From Dama dama (Eukaryota; Chordata; Mammalia; Artiodactyla; Cervidae): 64,000 nucleotides of DNA. The notes under the pieces were generated by a model, which was given only the letters and a program-made list of their open reading frames with translations, had not been told where the DNA came from and did no database searches. This document shows, in pieces, positions 46,760 to 57,803 of the stretch. Positions within the stretch are counted from its first letter, which is position 1; each line of letters begins with the position of its first letter. The stretch lies in contig NC_083681.1 of assembly GCF_033118175.1 (NCBI RefSeq), positions 12,852,001 through 12,916,000 on the forward strand, written 5' to 3'. A program made the position numbers and the translations under genes.

Positions 46760-47772
46760 TACAGTAAGTCCCCTACATATGAACCTTCAAGTTGTGAACT
46801 TACGAAGATGTGAATGTGCCTGAGCATGCCCATTCATGTAAGTTTGTGCACATGTCTATTTCACACTCTCATGTGTAAGCATCCCCTACAAGAAGTTGAG
46901 CTTTGTGTACTTTACTGGACAGTACTCTATCGAGTACAATAGTACAGTATTTATTTCAAGCTAGAACTCCAAGAGGATAACATCATTGAACTCCTTGCTG
47001 TTCAACACGAGGAACTTACTAATGAAGACTTGGTGGAATTGGAGGCCCAGAGGAAGAATGAAGAGAGACAAGATGGAAGAGTACTTGAAGAACCAAAAAA
47101 CTTCATGATGAAGGAAATGGAAAGGGGATTTTTTTTATTTGACAAAACACTGTTAGTTTTTGAGGAAGAGGAGCCAAGTAGAATGGTAGAAGAAGGTTTC
47201 AGCAGCTATTCAGAATGCAATCCAGTGGACAGTGTCATCTATGACAAGAAAAAACATAGCTATTATCCAGACATCATTGGATCATTTTTTTCTAAAGGAT
47301 AGATAGGATTGAATTCAGCAAGGAACCAGAATCTGTGTCATCAACATCATAGCTGAGTGAAATTAGAGCTGCCCTCCATCTCCTATTGGTGACAATCCTT
47401 CAGCTCTATCACCTTCTCTACCACCTCTTACTTCTCCAGTCAGTAACCCTTCTTGCCTTACTATTGATACTTACAACAACTTGAATGACTTAACAGCTAC
47501 ATGTTGAGTAAAATGCTAGCCTCTGTATGCCAGCTATTGTACCGTACTGTTGTACTTTTCAAGGTACTGTATTGTAAGATGAAAAACGGTTTCTTTATAT
47601 TTTGTATTTCTTTGTATTTATGTATTATTTGTGTGAGAAGTATTATAAACTTATTATGGTACAGTATTATATAGCCAATTGTGTTAGATGAGTAACTAGG
47701 CTAACTTTGTTGGACCTGTGAACAAATACACTCTCAGAACAGAACTTGTTTGTATGTAAGGGATTCACTGTA
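46760..47772 (+). mobile_element. Tigger/pogo-like DNA transposon, internally deleted, with TA target duplication
   Basis: The element (46762-47770) begins CAGTAAGTCCCCTACATATG and its right end is the approximate reverse complement (CAGTGAATCCCTTACATACA). The terminal inverted repeat matches at about 18 of 23 positions. TA dinucleotides flank both ends (46760-46761, 47771-47772), as for Tc1/mariner/pogo transposons. Only about 1 kb remains; the DNA-binding and DDE regions are missing, so it is non-autonomous. It sits inside an L1 3' region. Confidence 0.85.
46961..47302 (+). pseudogene. C-terminal tail of a Tigger-type transposase
   Basis: An open frame of about 113 codons contains NIIELLAVQHEELTNEDLVE and LEAQRKNEERQ, then an acidic segment and VIYDKKK before a stop at 47300. 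This resembles the helical C-terminal region that follows the DDE domain in Tigger/jerky-like transposases. After the stop a one-base shift continues the frame (DRIEFSKEPES). A T8 run at 47130-47137 lies within it. With no DDE core it has no transposase activity. Confidence 0.7.
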
Positions 47773-48338
47773 TTATGAATAGAGGTACTATAAATATTTT
47801 CATATAGGTTTGTGTGTAAATGTAAGATTACAATTCTTTAGGGTAAAAACATAGGAGCAGAATTACTCAGACAATGGCAATATATGGGCAACTTTATTAG
47901 AAACTATAATGCTTCTTCCTAGAATGTATGTAACATTTTGCATTTACACAAGAAATGTGAAAGAGATAAAACTGCTTGGTATATTTGCCATCAGTTTGTA
48001 TTTCCAGTATTTTATTTGCTTATTAAAAGGTTTTTCTTTCAGGTTTCTTAAATTGAAGGATAGTTGATTTACAATATTATATTAGTTTCAAGTGAACAAC
48101 ATAGTGATTCATTATTTTATAGATTATATTCCATTTAATGTTATTATACTATATTTTTGTGCATACAATAAGTCTTTGTAGTTTATTTATTTTATACAGT
48201 TTGTAGTTTTTATCCTCTATCTCTGTATTGCCCCTTCCTCCTTAGTATCCACTGGTAATCACTAGTTTTGCTCACTATGTCTGTTAGTCTATTACAGCTT
48301 TGTCATATTCATTTCTTTAAATTATTTCGATTCCGCAT

Positions 48339-48570
48339 ATAAGTGATAACAGTCTTTTCTAGTGACTCAAGTGGTAAAGACTCCACTTGCCAATACTGGA
48401 GACCTGGGTTCTATCACTGGGTTTGGAAGAATCCCTGGAAAAGGAAATGGCAACCCACTCCAGTATTCATGCTTGGGAAATCACATCGAGAGGAGCCTAG
48501 CGGACTATAGTCCATGGGGTCACAAAAAAATTGGATATGATTTAGTGACTAAATAGCAACAATAAGTGAT
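48339..48570 (+). repeat. Bov-tA SINE with 9-bp target duplication
   Basis: SINE at about 48350-48561 in plus orientation. ATAAGTGAT flanks it at 48339-48347 and 48562-48570, within otherwise continuous L1. Confidence 0.9.
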
Positions 48571-48710
48571 CACATACTATTTTGTTTTTCTCTGACTTAT
48601 TTCACTAAGAATAATACCCTCCAAGTCCATCCAGGTTGTTGTAAATGGCAAAATTTCATTATCTTTATCAATGATAAAGATGATATATTCCATTGTGTAT
48701 GCATGTGTAC

Positions 48711-48713
48711 GCA

Positions 48714-48754
<41 letters not shown>
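48711..48754 (+). repeat. (CA)n microsatellite
   Basis: About 20 CA units preceded by acgcacgcg. It lies where the host L1 normally has a TATATA run, so it probably grew from that. Confidence 0.92.
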
Positions 48755-48757
<3 letters not shown>

Positions 48758-48762
48758 TGTAG

Positions 48763-48971
48763 TTGCTGTTGTTTAGTTGCTAAGTCATGTTTGACCCTTT
48801 TGCAGCCCATTGGACCATAGCCCTACATGCTCCCCTGTCCATGGGTTTTCCCAGGTAAGAATACTGGAGTGGGTTACCATATTCTTCTCCAGGGGATCAT
48901 CCCTATGCAGGGATTTAACCCATGCCTCCTGTATTATAGGAAGATCTTTACTGCTGAGTCGCCAGTGGAAA
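48763..48971 (-). repeat. Bov-tA SINE
   Basis: Minus orientation, tail side gttgtttagttgctaagtca at left and head near 48950-48971 at right. Microsatellites lie on both sides. Confidence 0.88.
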
Positions 48972-48973
48972 TA

Positions 48974-49006
<33 letters not shown>
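48972..49006 (+). repeat. (TG)n(TA)n microsatellite
   Basis: About eight TG units followed by about eight TA units, between a SINE head and the start of a BovB. Confidence 0.92.
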
Positions 49007-49007
<1 letters not shown>

Positions 49008-49220
49008 CATGAAAAAATAGAGGGAAATAATAGAATGGGAAAGACTAGAGATATCTTCAAGAAAATTAGAGATACCAAGGGAACATTTCATGCAGAGATG
49101 GGCTCAATAAAGGAAAGAGATAGTATGGACCCGACAGAAGCAGAAGATTTTAAGAAGAGGTGGTAAGAATACACAGAACTGTACAAAAATGATCTTCATG
49201 ACCCAGATAATCATGATGGT

Positions 49221-49637
49221 GTGACAGAGCCAGACATCCTGGAATGCCAAGTCAAGTGGGCCTTAGGAAGCATCACTGCGAACAAAGCTAGTGGAGGTGA
49301 TGGAATTCCAGTTGAGCTATTTCAAATCCTAAAAGATGAGCCTGTGAAAGTGCTGCACTCAATATGTCAGCAAATTTGGAACATGCAGCAGTGGCCACAG
49401 GACTGGAAAAGGTCAGTTTTCATTCCACTCCCAAAGAAAGGCAATGCCAAAGAATGTTCAAACTACCGCACAACTGCACTCATCTCACACGCTAGCAAAG
49501 TAATGCTCAAAATTCTCCAAGCCAGGCTTCAGCAATATGCGAACCACGAACTTCCAGATGTTCAAGCTGGTTTTAGAAAAGGCAGAGGAACCAGAGATCA
49601 AACTGCCAACATCCAATGGATCACTGAAAGAGCATGA
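49221..49637 (+). pseudogene. BovB reverse transcriptase fingers, 138 codons
   Basis: Open frame with NKASGGDGIPVELFQILKDE, WPQDWKRSVFIPLPKKGN and YRTTALISHASKVMLKILQA, ending near GTRDQTANIQWI. It is the cleanest copy of the entry part of the BovB reverse transcriptase here, but the downstream palm is deleted as noted. Confidence 0.87.
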
Positions 49638-50016
49638 GAGTTCCAGAAAAAACATCTATTTCTGCTTTATTGACTATGCCAAGGCCTTTGACTGTGTGGA
49701 TCATAATAAAATATGGAAGATTCTGAAAGATATGGAAATACCAGACCAGCTTACCTGCCTCTTGAGAAACCTGTATGCAGGTCAGAAAGCAACAGTTAGA
49801 ACTGGACATGGAACAACAGACTGGTTCCAAATAGGAAAAGGAGTATGTCCTTTAATGCAGAGTACATCATGAGAAACGCTGGGCTGGAAGAACCACAATC
49901 TGGAATCAGGATTGCCGGGAGAAATATCAATAACCTCAGATATGCAGATAACACCGCCCTTATGGCAGAAAGTGAAGAGGAACTAAAGAGCCTCTTGATG
50001 AAAGTGAAAGAGGAGA

Positions 50017-50562
50017 GTGAAAAAAGTTGGCTTAAAGCTCAACATTCAGAAAACTAAGATCTTGGCATCTGGTCCCATCACTTCATGGCAAACAGATGGG
50101 GAAACAGTGTCAGACTTTATTTTTTTGGGCTCCAAAATCACTGCAGATGGTGAGTGCAGCCATGAAATTAAAAGATGCTCACTCCTTGGAAGGAAAGTTA
50201 TGACCAACCTAGATAGCATATTTAAAAGCAGAGACATTACTTTGTCAACAAAGGTCCATCTAGTCAAGGCTATGGCTTTTCCAATAGTCATTTATGGATG
50301 TGAGAGTTGGACTGTAAAGAAAGCTGAGCACAGAAGAATTGATGCTTTTGAACTGTGGTGTTGGAGAAGACTCTTGAGAGTCCCTTGGATTGCAAGGAGA
50401 TCCAACCAGTCCATCCTAAAGAAGATCAGTCCTGGGTATTCATTGGAAAGACTGATGCTTAAGCTGAAACTCCAATACTTTGACCACCTGATGCGAAGAG
50501 GTGACTCATTTGAGAAGACTCTGATGATGGGAAATTTTGAGGGCAGGGGGAAAACGGGGTGA
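50017..50562 (+). pseudogene. BovB C-terminal region, 181 codons
   Basis: Open frame from KVGLKLNIQKTKILASGP to SFEKTLMMGNFEGR, covering the region after the palm through the terminal domain (AFPIVIYGCESWTVKKAEHR, AFELWCWRRLLRVPWIARRS). This tract shows the tail of the BovB protein well. It is out of frame with the palm upstream. Confidence 0.87.
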
Positions 50563-51665
50563 CAGAGTATGAGATGGTTGGATGGCATAACCCACTCAAT
50601 GGACATGGGTTTGGGTATACTCTGGCAGTTGGTGACGGACAGGGAGGCCTGGCATGCTGCAGTCCAAGGGGTCCCAAAGAGCCTGACACTGCTGAGCGAC
50701 TGAACTGAACTGAACTTATACCACGTCACTTTTATCCATGTATCTGTTGATACACACTTAGATGTCTTCTGTATCTTGCATATTGTAATTAATGCTACTA
50801 TGAAAGCTAAAGTTTATTTAACTGTTCAAAACTGTCTTTTCATTTTCTTCACATATATGCAAATGGGTTGAATCACTGGATCGTATAGTGGTGTTATTTT
50901 TAGTTTATTAAGGAAATGGCATGCTGTTTTCCATAATGAATGCATCAGTTTACGTTCCTACCAACAATGTACCATTTTCTTGTCAATATTTTTTATTTGT
51001 GGTATTTTTAACAGCCATTTTGACATATATGAGGTAATGTCTCATTGCGGTTTTAATTTTCATTTTTATGATGATCAGAAATGTTGAGCATCTTGCATGT
51101 ATTTGCTAATCATCTGTAGGTCTTTTCCATATAATATTTATATAAATCTTCTGTCCATTTTAAAATGGATTTTTTTTTTTTTGTTTATTTGACAATGACT
51201 TGTATGAGTTCTTTATATGCTTTGAATATTGATCCCTTATAAGTCACATATTTTGCAAGTATTTCCTCATATTTAGTAGGTTGTCTGGTCATCAGTGGTT
51301 TATTTTGCTATGCAGAGCTTTTAAATTTGTGCAATTTTGCTTTTGTTTCTTTTGTCTATGGGAACAGAGTAAAAAAAAAAATTCTAGATCTTATGTCAGC
51401 ATTCTGCATATGTTTTCTTCTAAAGTTTTATGGTTTAAATCCTTATGTTTAGGACTTTAATCCATTTTGAGTTCATTTTGTGTATTTTAGGAAGAAGTGT
51501 TCTACTTTTATCATTTTATATGTGGCTGCTTAGTTTTCTAGTACCAATTATTGAAGAGATTGTATTTTCCCCATTGTATATTCTTAGTCCATTGTCATAG
51601 ATTAACTGCCCACAGGGAATTTGGTTTATTTTGGGGCTCTCTATTGTATTCCATACTCTATGTGG

Positions 51666-51666
51666 T

Positions 51667-51719
<53 letters not shown>
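51666..51719 (+). repeat. (TG)n microsatellite in old L1
   Basis: An uninterrupted run of about 24 TG units inside the L1 ORF2 region. Long pure runs of this kind are usually polymorphic. Confidence 0.95.
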
Positions 51720-51720
<1 letters not shown>

Positions 51721-52190
51721 CATGTGTCAGTATTGTACTGTTTTATTACCTTAGTTTTGTAAAATGGCTGACATCAGGGAACCTAATACCTCCTACTCTT
51801 TTCTTTTCTCAAGATTGCTTTGGCTATTCAGGGTCTTTTGGTTAACTTTATTTACCTTTTAGGATTATCTGTTCACTTTCTACGAAAAATACCATGGATA
51901 TTTTGATAGGGATTACATTAAAATCTGTAGATTTCTTTGGGTAGTATGAACATTTTAATAATACTAATTATTTCTATAAACACAGGACATTTTTCCATTT
52001 TTTTTTTACATTATCATCAATTTCCTTCATCAGTTTTCTATAGTTTTCAGAGTATAGATCTTTAATCTCCTTGATTAAGTTTATTCCCAGTTACATTTTT
52101 TTCTTTTTGATGTGATTTTAAGTGGGATTTTTTTCTTATTTATCATTTTAATATTTCATTATGCACTTGCATAAAGGCTGGTTGAATTCC

Positions 52191-53380
52191 AGACATTCAG
52201 GCAGCAGCTTTTGAAGTATTCATATAAGCCACTTTCAAGGAAAGATTGGGAGGTGAGTGTTTTTTCTCTTCCCTCTGCACTGATCCCCAAGGCGTAGCCA
52301 CAGCTAGTCCTTATGATCCGTTTAAGAACCATTTCTTTGTTTGCTATGGTTTTGTGGGTCTCATGGCAAAAGTCCCATTATTTTTTAGAACTAGTACTTT
52401 TGGGGCCCTTACCTCAGGTGGAAATTTTAAGTGTTGGGGTGCTAAATGGCAGTAAAAATCTTTCACTCCTCAAGCAGAAGCCTAGAGGAGTGCCTGGAGA
52501 ATGACTTCCAAATTAAATGTTGCTGTGGCAGACACAGGGGATCGTCTTTATGGTAAGAGTATGTCTCAGTCATTCCTATCCTTGATATGCTTATTGTCTC
52601 ATTAGCCTGATGTATAGGAGTCAATTAGCTGGTTAGTGAATTTCAGTGGATTACTCTATGTGTAGCTGTAGATTTAATGTGTCTTTGGAAGGCAGTGAGT
52701 TTGGGAGCCTCCTATGCTACTATTTTGTACTGGGATACTGCTATAGCATTTTCTGTTAACTTTTTACTCTCTTTTTCTGACATCTTTTGAAAAATTTGAA
52801 CAGTTTTTTAATGTTTGGTGTTTGTTTGCATGTTCATTTGTTTTTTTTTTTTTCCTATATGAACACGTGATGTTTTCAGTGCTTCTTCTGAGTATTGTTA
52901 TATGGATGATTCACATTTCTCAGTCTAAATAGAAACTTTACCATCATTTACATGCTTATCATCCTCCTTTATGTAATAGCTGTCTATATATTAATTATTT
53001 TTTTTTGTTTTTTTTTTATATATTAATTATTTATCTATTAGGTATCCCATCAGATAATTTTAAATTGTTCTTTCAATTTTCATATCTGTGTTAAAGAATT
53101 GAAGAGGAGAGGAAAAGTTTATTATATTTACTAATGTATTTACTGCCACTATTGCTCCTCTTCATGCCATATATTCTCATCTTTCATATTATTTCCATTC
53201 TGTTCCTTGAAGCTTTTTTTTTAATGTAATTTTTACGGAGATGTTTTCTTGGCAACAGATTATTAGCTTTACTTAATCTTAGAATTGTCTTAATTTCATT
53301 TGTTTTCATGAGATTCTTAGTTTTACAGAATAGACGTTATTTTTTTAGCACCTAAAAAAATCTCTTTGCCATTTCAGTAC
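52191..53380. repeat. Probable continuation of old repeat DNA, unassigned
   Basis: Bases 52190-52740 (for example aaggcgtagccacagctagt, then gcctcctatgctactatttt) resemble a diverged mammalian dispersed repeat I cannot name. 52741-53380 is T-rich with nothing clear apart from the tail-only insert. Confidence 0.35.
52985..53032 (-). mobile_element. Tail-only insertion (T16 with one G) between 16-bp target duplications
   Basis: Identical TATATATTAATTATTT at 52985-53000 and 53017-53032 flanks ttttttgttttttttt. On the minus strand this is a poly(A) tail alone. The third example of this structure in the window. Confidence 0.75.
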
Positions 53381-54490
53381 CATTTTCTCTAATGAGAAAT
53401 CTGCAAACATTCTTATTGTTGTTTTCTTATAGGCTACATTTTTTTTTCTTTGCTTTCAAGAGTTATTCTCAGACTTGCATTTTTAGCAGTTTGCTTATGA
53501 TATGTTTGAGCACTAATATTTGGATTTATCTACCTTCTTTGGCGCTTTCTGAGTGTTGTGAATTGCATGTCTGCTACAAAATTCAGAAGTTTTTAGTTAT
53601 AATTTCATTAAATGTCTTATTTTCAGCCCCACAATCTTTCTTTTTTGCTTTCTTAGAGTCTTGGGAATCAAATGGAAAGCTTTCTTGTCATCCAGTAAGC
53701 TTCTGCAGCTCAGTTCAATTTTTTAAATTAATTAATTAATTTATTTATTTATTTTTTCACAGAATGAATATTTTCTATTGCTTTACCTTTGGATTTACTT
53801 ACTCTTCTGCCATATTCACTGGGCCAACCTACCTGAGGGTTTCTCTTTATATAAAACATTTAGTTACTGTATTTCAGTGGTAGAATATTCAATTGACACA
53901 TTTGTATGTTTTATATTTTTCCATTTTTTTCAAGAATATACATGATTCCTTGTTGAGCACTTAAAAAATATATCATTTAATATCTTTTTCATTTAAAGTT
54001 AGTGTCATCTCAGGTCTGATATCTGTTGATTTTCTTTTCCCATGTAATATTACATGTTTCCTATTCTTTATATACAGATTAATTTTAAATTGTATCATGG
54101 ACTTTTTGAAAACTGCATTATGAGACTCCAGAAAAAGAGACACAGAAGTACAGAACAGACTTTTGAGACTTCAGACTTTATTTAAATCCCAGAAATGAAT
54201 CTTTTTTGTTTGTTTTTGTAGACAAACAGCATGGTAAATTTCAGACTCTTCAGTTCCAACTACTTTCTGTAGGCTGTAATTCTAAGACTTTCTTGAATCT
54301 ATCCCATTAATTCATTGCCTGGTATTCAGTGTGGAGTGCTTAGATGGTGGTCTACACTTATTTCCCAGATACTCTTATTGTGGGATGATCAACACCAGTG
54401 CCACTCAAGGGTGAGCTCATCAGTTCTGAAACATAGACTTGGATTCACTCACTTGAGCTCTGGTATCTACATGAATTTTCTGGGTTTTAT
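53381..54490. repeat. Old L1-like 3' region
   Basis: Phrases such as tttgctttcaagagttattc, cagtttgcttatgatatgtt, tttcagccccacaatctttc and tgtcatctcaggtctgatat match an ancient L1-type segment by eye. The same class of sequence seems present at 9742-11086. Orientation not decided. Confidence 0.45.
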
Positions 54491-56696
54491 GAACTAAATT
54501 GCATGCTCTCACAAATTCATATGTTGAAGCCTTCACTTCCAATGTGGCTATATTTGGAGACAGAGTTGATTTCCTATCCCTTGAGCCAAAATCAGAGAGA
54601 TTTATTTAGAGTTCTCTCTGTGCCCTAGTGTCCATTTCCAGATATCATGTCTGCCTAGGGTATGCTAGAGGAGAAACAAAATGTAACAAAACAAAACACC
54701 CCAAAAGCAAAAAAGAAAACCATTAGTTTGGTGACACTGAATTTTTTTTTATTCATTCTCAATCCACCTATTATTTTCTTTTGAGAGCTTCAAAAGTTAC
54801 CCCCATATTAACTGCAGTCAATAAACTGAGTATTTCTATAAATAATTATGAATCAAAATTAAAATACAGTATTTTTATAAGAATATGGTATATGCACTCT
54901 GTTCCAGAGAGTATGTTTTAATGTGAGTGATAATAGAGTCTTGCATTTTGATATAGAGCATTTGTATGTGAAATGGGTATGTAGTCAAAGCAGTATATAG
55001 TCAAAACAATAAGGCAGAAGCCTTAAAAGAGAAAATTTGCTAATATTTTACAGATTGAAAAGAATGATGATCATAAAAAATAAAACTTAGATTTTTATCT
55101 TGTGTACAAGGAGATGTAACTAATGGTCTTCAAGGTTTAGGTTTAGTTAAAGCTGTTGTCTAATAACTCTAAGTTTGGTTGGCTCTCTGGTAAGTATTTT
55201 TTTCCACTATCACTTAACAAGATTACCTATGTCCTCTGGAGTAGATGGCCATAATTACTTATTTTAATAGAGTTGTAGTAGACAGCAGGTTTTAAACCTT
55301 TGTTCAATATGAGTTTGAGTTAAAATGTGAGAAAATTTATTTTACATCGAGATATTTATGAATAGATTTTCTTCACAGTCAATTAGGATTTTTAAAATTG
55401 CAGTTGGATATGTTTCTCCTTTGCATTCTACTCAGATAACAGAATTTTATAGTGGGTTTTATTCCTGAAATGAATTTAATTATATTCATATGTACTTATA
55501 CATCAAACTTCTTTGTACAGTATAATGCATTGCTTTTGAAATGGTCTCAAAAATAGCATTGATCTAAAACTGTTAAAATTTAACTTCATTCTCTGATTAA
55601 AAAAGATATTGTTTTGTCTTGAGGGATGTTCAACTAAGCTCTGATAATCCCTGGAAATTTCCCCAAACATGTTCCTTGGCATTAACAAAGAGCTTTCAAA
55701 ACTTTAAAATCTGCAATAGCTAAGTGGATAATTCTTATTCTAGTATAAGGACAACAAATCATGGTAGAACCAAAATTATTAAAATTGGGTTGATAGCATT
55801 TGAAATTTCACAAAACTTTCAGCCTATTATTATCTTTGCTTTTACCAATTTAAATGCTTAACTTCAAAGCTGGTTTTAAATAGAACGTTTAAATTAATGC
55901 ATTGTCAATTTTTTGTTATGGTAAGGGAAAAAACATGTTATAAACATGGATGTAGAGAAATAATGGCACACTCTTGATTTGCTATTTTAATCCCAATATA
56001 CTCTACCATTATCCATGTTGCCATTATCTATGTAAACCTAATGACATCTGAAAGCAGTATTGGCAAAGCCCATTAGCAATATGTTCTTTTTAAAAGCTGG
56101 AGTAAATTGTTGCTCAAAAACAAGCAATGTTATTGTGTATGACTGATTTGGTATGCACCTAGTACCTCTGATCACTGTATCTAAACGAAAGAAATGAAGG
56201 AAACATAATTGTGTTAATTAGCAGCAAGCCCATGCCAAAGTAGTTTTCTCTTAAATAGTCAACTTCACCTTAAATGAAATATGGAGTAAATCGTTGGCAG
56301 AGTATTTAAGCATGAAATGAGCTGCAAAGAAATTGGTTCCTCAATGACTTTTTTTTTTTTTTCTAAGTGGAATTTAAATTATATACAAACAATATAGCAC
56401 AAGCCCAATTTCCTCCTTCTTGGAGGTTAGGTATCTTTAGGCTAGAATCAAAAATGATCACCATTTCACACTCTCTTTCTCTCTTCTCTTTTCTGTCCTC
56501 TAATCTGACTCCTTACCCTTGATAGCTGGAGTTAAAGAACACAGTGTGCTCTAAATGTCCTTAACAGGTGTGCAATTCCTAAACTGAAATAGATATGCTT
56601 ATGAAAATATACACATACATAGTTTGACATAATGAAACTGTTGGGTTTAGCATAGTGAAATATTTCACTTATTGACCAAGAATAATGGACAGATAC
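54491..56696. other. Mostly unrecognised DNA
   Basis: Bases 54495-54670 (aaattcatatgttgaagcct, then aatgtggctatatttggaga) look like an ancient dispersed repeat. 54750-55920 is AT-rich. 55930-56340 is less repetitive and holds TTAATTAGCAG-type homeodomain-like sites, but nothing shows function. T tract at 56348-56362. Confidence 0.4.
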
Positions 56697-56704
56697 ATAC
56701 AGAC

Positions 56705-56754
<50 letters not shown>

Positions 56755-56882
56755 GTCACTTAGTCATGTCTGACTCTTTACAATCCCATGGACTATAGCC
56801 CGCCAGGATCCTCTGTCCATGGTGATTCTCCAGGCAGGAATACTGGACTGGGTTGTCATTTCCTTCTCCAATACAAACCAGT
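56697..56882 (-). repeat. Truncated Bov-tA SINE whose tail is a (GT)n microsatellite
   Basis: The pure (GT)n run at 56708-56753 continues directly into the SINE end (gttagtcacttagtcatgtc) on the minus strand, so the microsatellite is the expanded (AC)n tail. The SINE is 5' truncated at 56870. ATACAGACCAGT (56697-56708) and ATACAAACCAGT (56871-56882) form the target duplication. Confidence 0.93.
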
Positions 56883-57035
56883 AACTAGTACTTTAATTCT
56901 TTATTAATGAAGAATACTCCACTACTATCATCTAGGTGTATCTTGTCTTCAAGGGGAACTCTAATTATGAAAGAAAAAAAAAAAAAGGCTCTACCAACAA
57001 TCCTTTGGTAACATGGTGCTTTGGTCCCCACAATA

Positions 57036-57265
57036 ATCTGGCCACCTGATGCAAAGAACTGACTTATTGGAAAATACCCTGATGCTGGGAAAGATTGAAG
57101 GCAGGAGAAGAGGATGACAGAGGATGAGATGGTTGGATGGTATCACTGACTCAGTGGAGGTGAGTTTGAGCAAACTCCAAGAGTTGGCGATGGACAAGTG
57201 AGCCTGGCAGGCTGCAGTCCATGGGGTTGCAAAGAGTTAGACACTACTGAGCAACTGAACTGACT
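57036..57265 (+). repeat. BovB 3' fragment (about 0.23 kb)
   Basis: From ggccacctgatgcaaagaac to gagcaactgaactgactg in plus orientation. Strongly 5' truncated with no clear target duplication. Confidence 0.9.
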
Positions 57266-57803
57266 GAGCAACCCTTAGACCAAAAAAGATGTTGACAGCA
57301 TCATTTTAAAAATGCTCACTCCTATATATTCGTGTGAACTTTGAATTTGATTTCATTAGTATATTGGTGGAGGCATAGTAGAATGTAAAGGCCTCTGATG
57401 AACACATTAGATCTGTATAAAGTTTTCCTGAAGACAACAGAGTTGCATGGTATCAGGCATCAGCTCTTCTCTCATAGTGGATGGCATTTAGAAAAGAGAA
57501 CTCCATTAGGTTTCAGTATTTCCTAAAATAAATCAATGAATTGCCTACAATTACTCTTTCTCCCTTTGAAAACCAATCTTTCTTTTTGTTCGTAAACACC
57601 AGTTTTTCTCTTCACTTACATCTTTTCACTCTTCAAGTGATATTAGAACATTTAGAATGGATTTCTAATGCTTTATCTTGGTAGATATGATGGGCCATTC
57701 CAAACTTTTTGGAAACTTGTTTTCAATGTACCCCAACTTTTTCCTGTATTTTAAGAAATGTAAGGGCAAATATCACATTCTTTCTGTTTATGATGATTTT
57801 CTT
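57266..57803. other. No recognised feature
   Basis: Unassigned sequence between two BovB copies in opposite orientation. Confidence 0.5.

Larger units (their letters stand above)
46120..48010 (-). repeat. Old L1 3' region, minus strand, hosting a SINE and a Tigger-like transposon
   Basis: L1 pieces lie at about 46120-46287, 46499-46759 and 47773-48010. They show the usual reverse-complement phrases (tagcaaccactgatttatgc; tagtgttccattgtattgat; tattatgaatagaggtacta). The pieces read as one L1 once the two insertions are removed. It is highly diverged. Confidence 0.75.
49007..50716 (+). repeat. BovB LINE, 5' truncated (1.7 kb), catalytic motif changed
   Basis: It starts in the linker before the reverse transcriptase and ends with gaactgaactgaac at 50703-50716. 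The palm is damaged twice: the segment that should encode RQGCILSPCLF is deleted at about 49846-49852 (gtatgtcctttaatgcag), and YADD has become YADN (around 49940-49951). It is inserted at the microsatellite inside the old L1. Confidence 0.94.
48033..52190 (-). repeat. Second old L1, minus strand, about 2.2 kb of L1 sequence in pieces
   Basis: L1 segments are 48033-48347, 48571-48715 and 50717 to about 52190. They include a 3'-UTR start (gatagttgatttacaatatt), attccattgtgtatgcatgt, and the long reverse complement of the ORF2 end (agattgctttggctattcag, 51812-51831). They are separated by two SINEs, microsatellites and a BovB. It lies in the same orientation as the L1 at 46120-48010, with about 20 bp between them. 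Confidence 0.85.

Noticed and set aside
47030..47302. Acidic, glutamate-rich 90-codon frame as a possible host gene
   Set aside because: It lies between transposon inverted ends and matches the tail of a Tigger-type transposase.
53392..53739. 115-codon hydrophobic frame
   Set aside because: It lies in old L1-like sequence and shows T-rich bias, with no motif.
56532..56759. Frame with a threonine-histidine repeat as a metal-binding protein
   Set aside because: It is the translation of the (GT)n microsatellite at a SINE tail.
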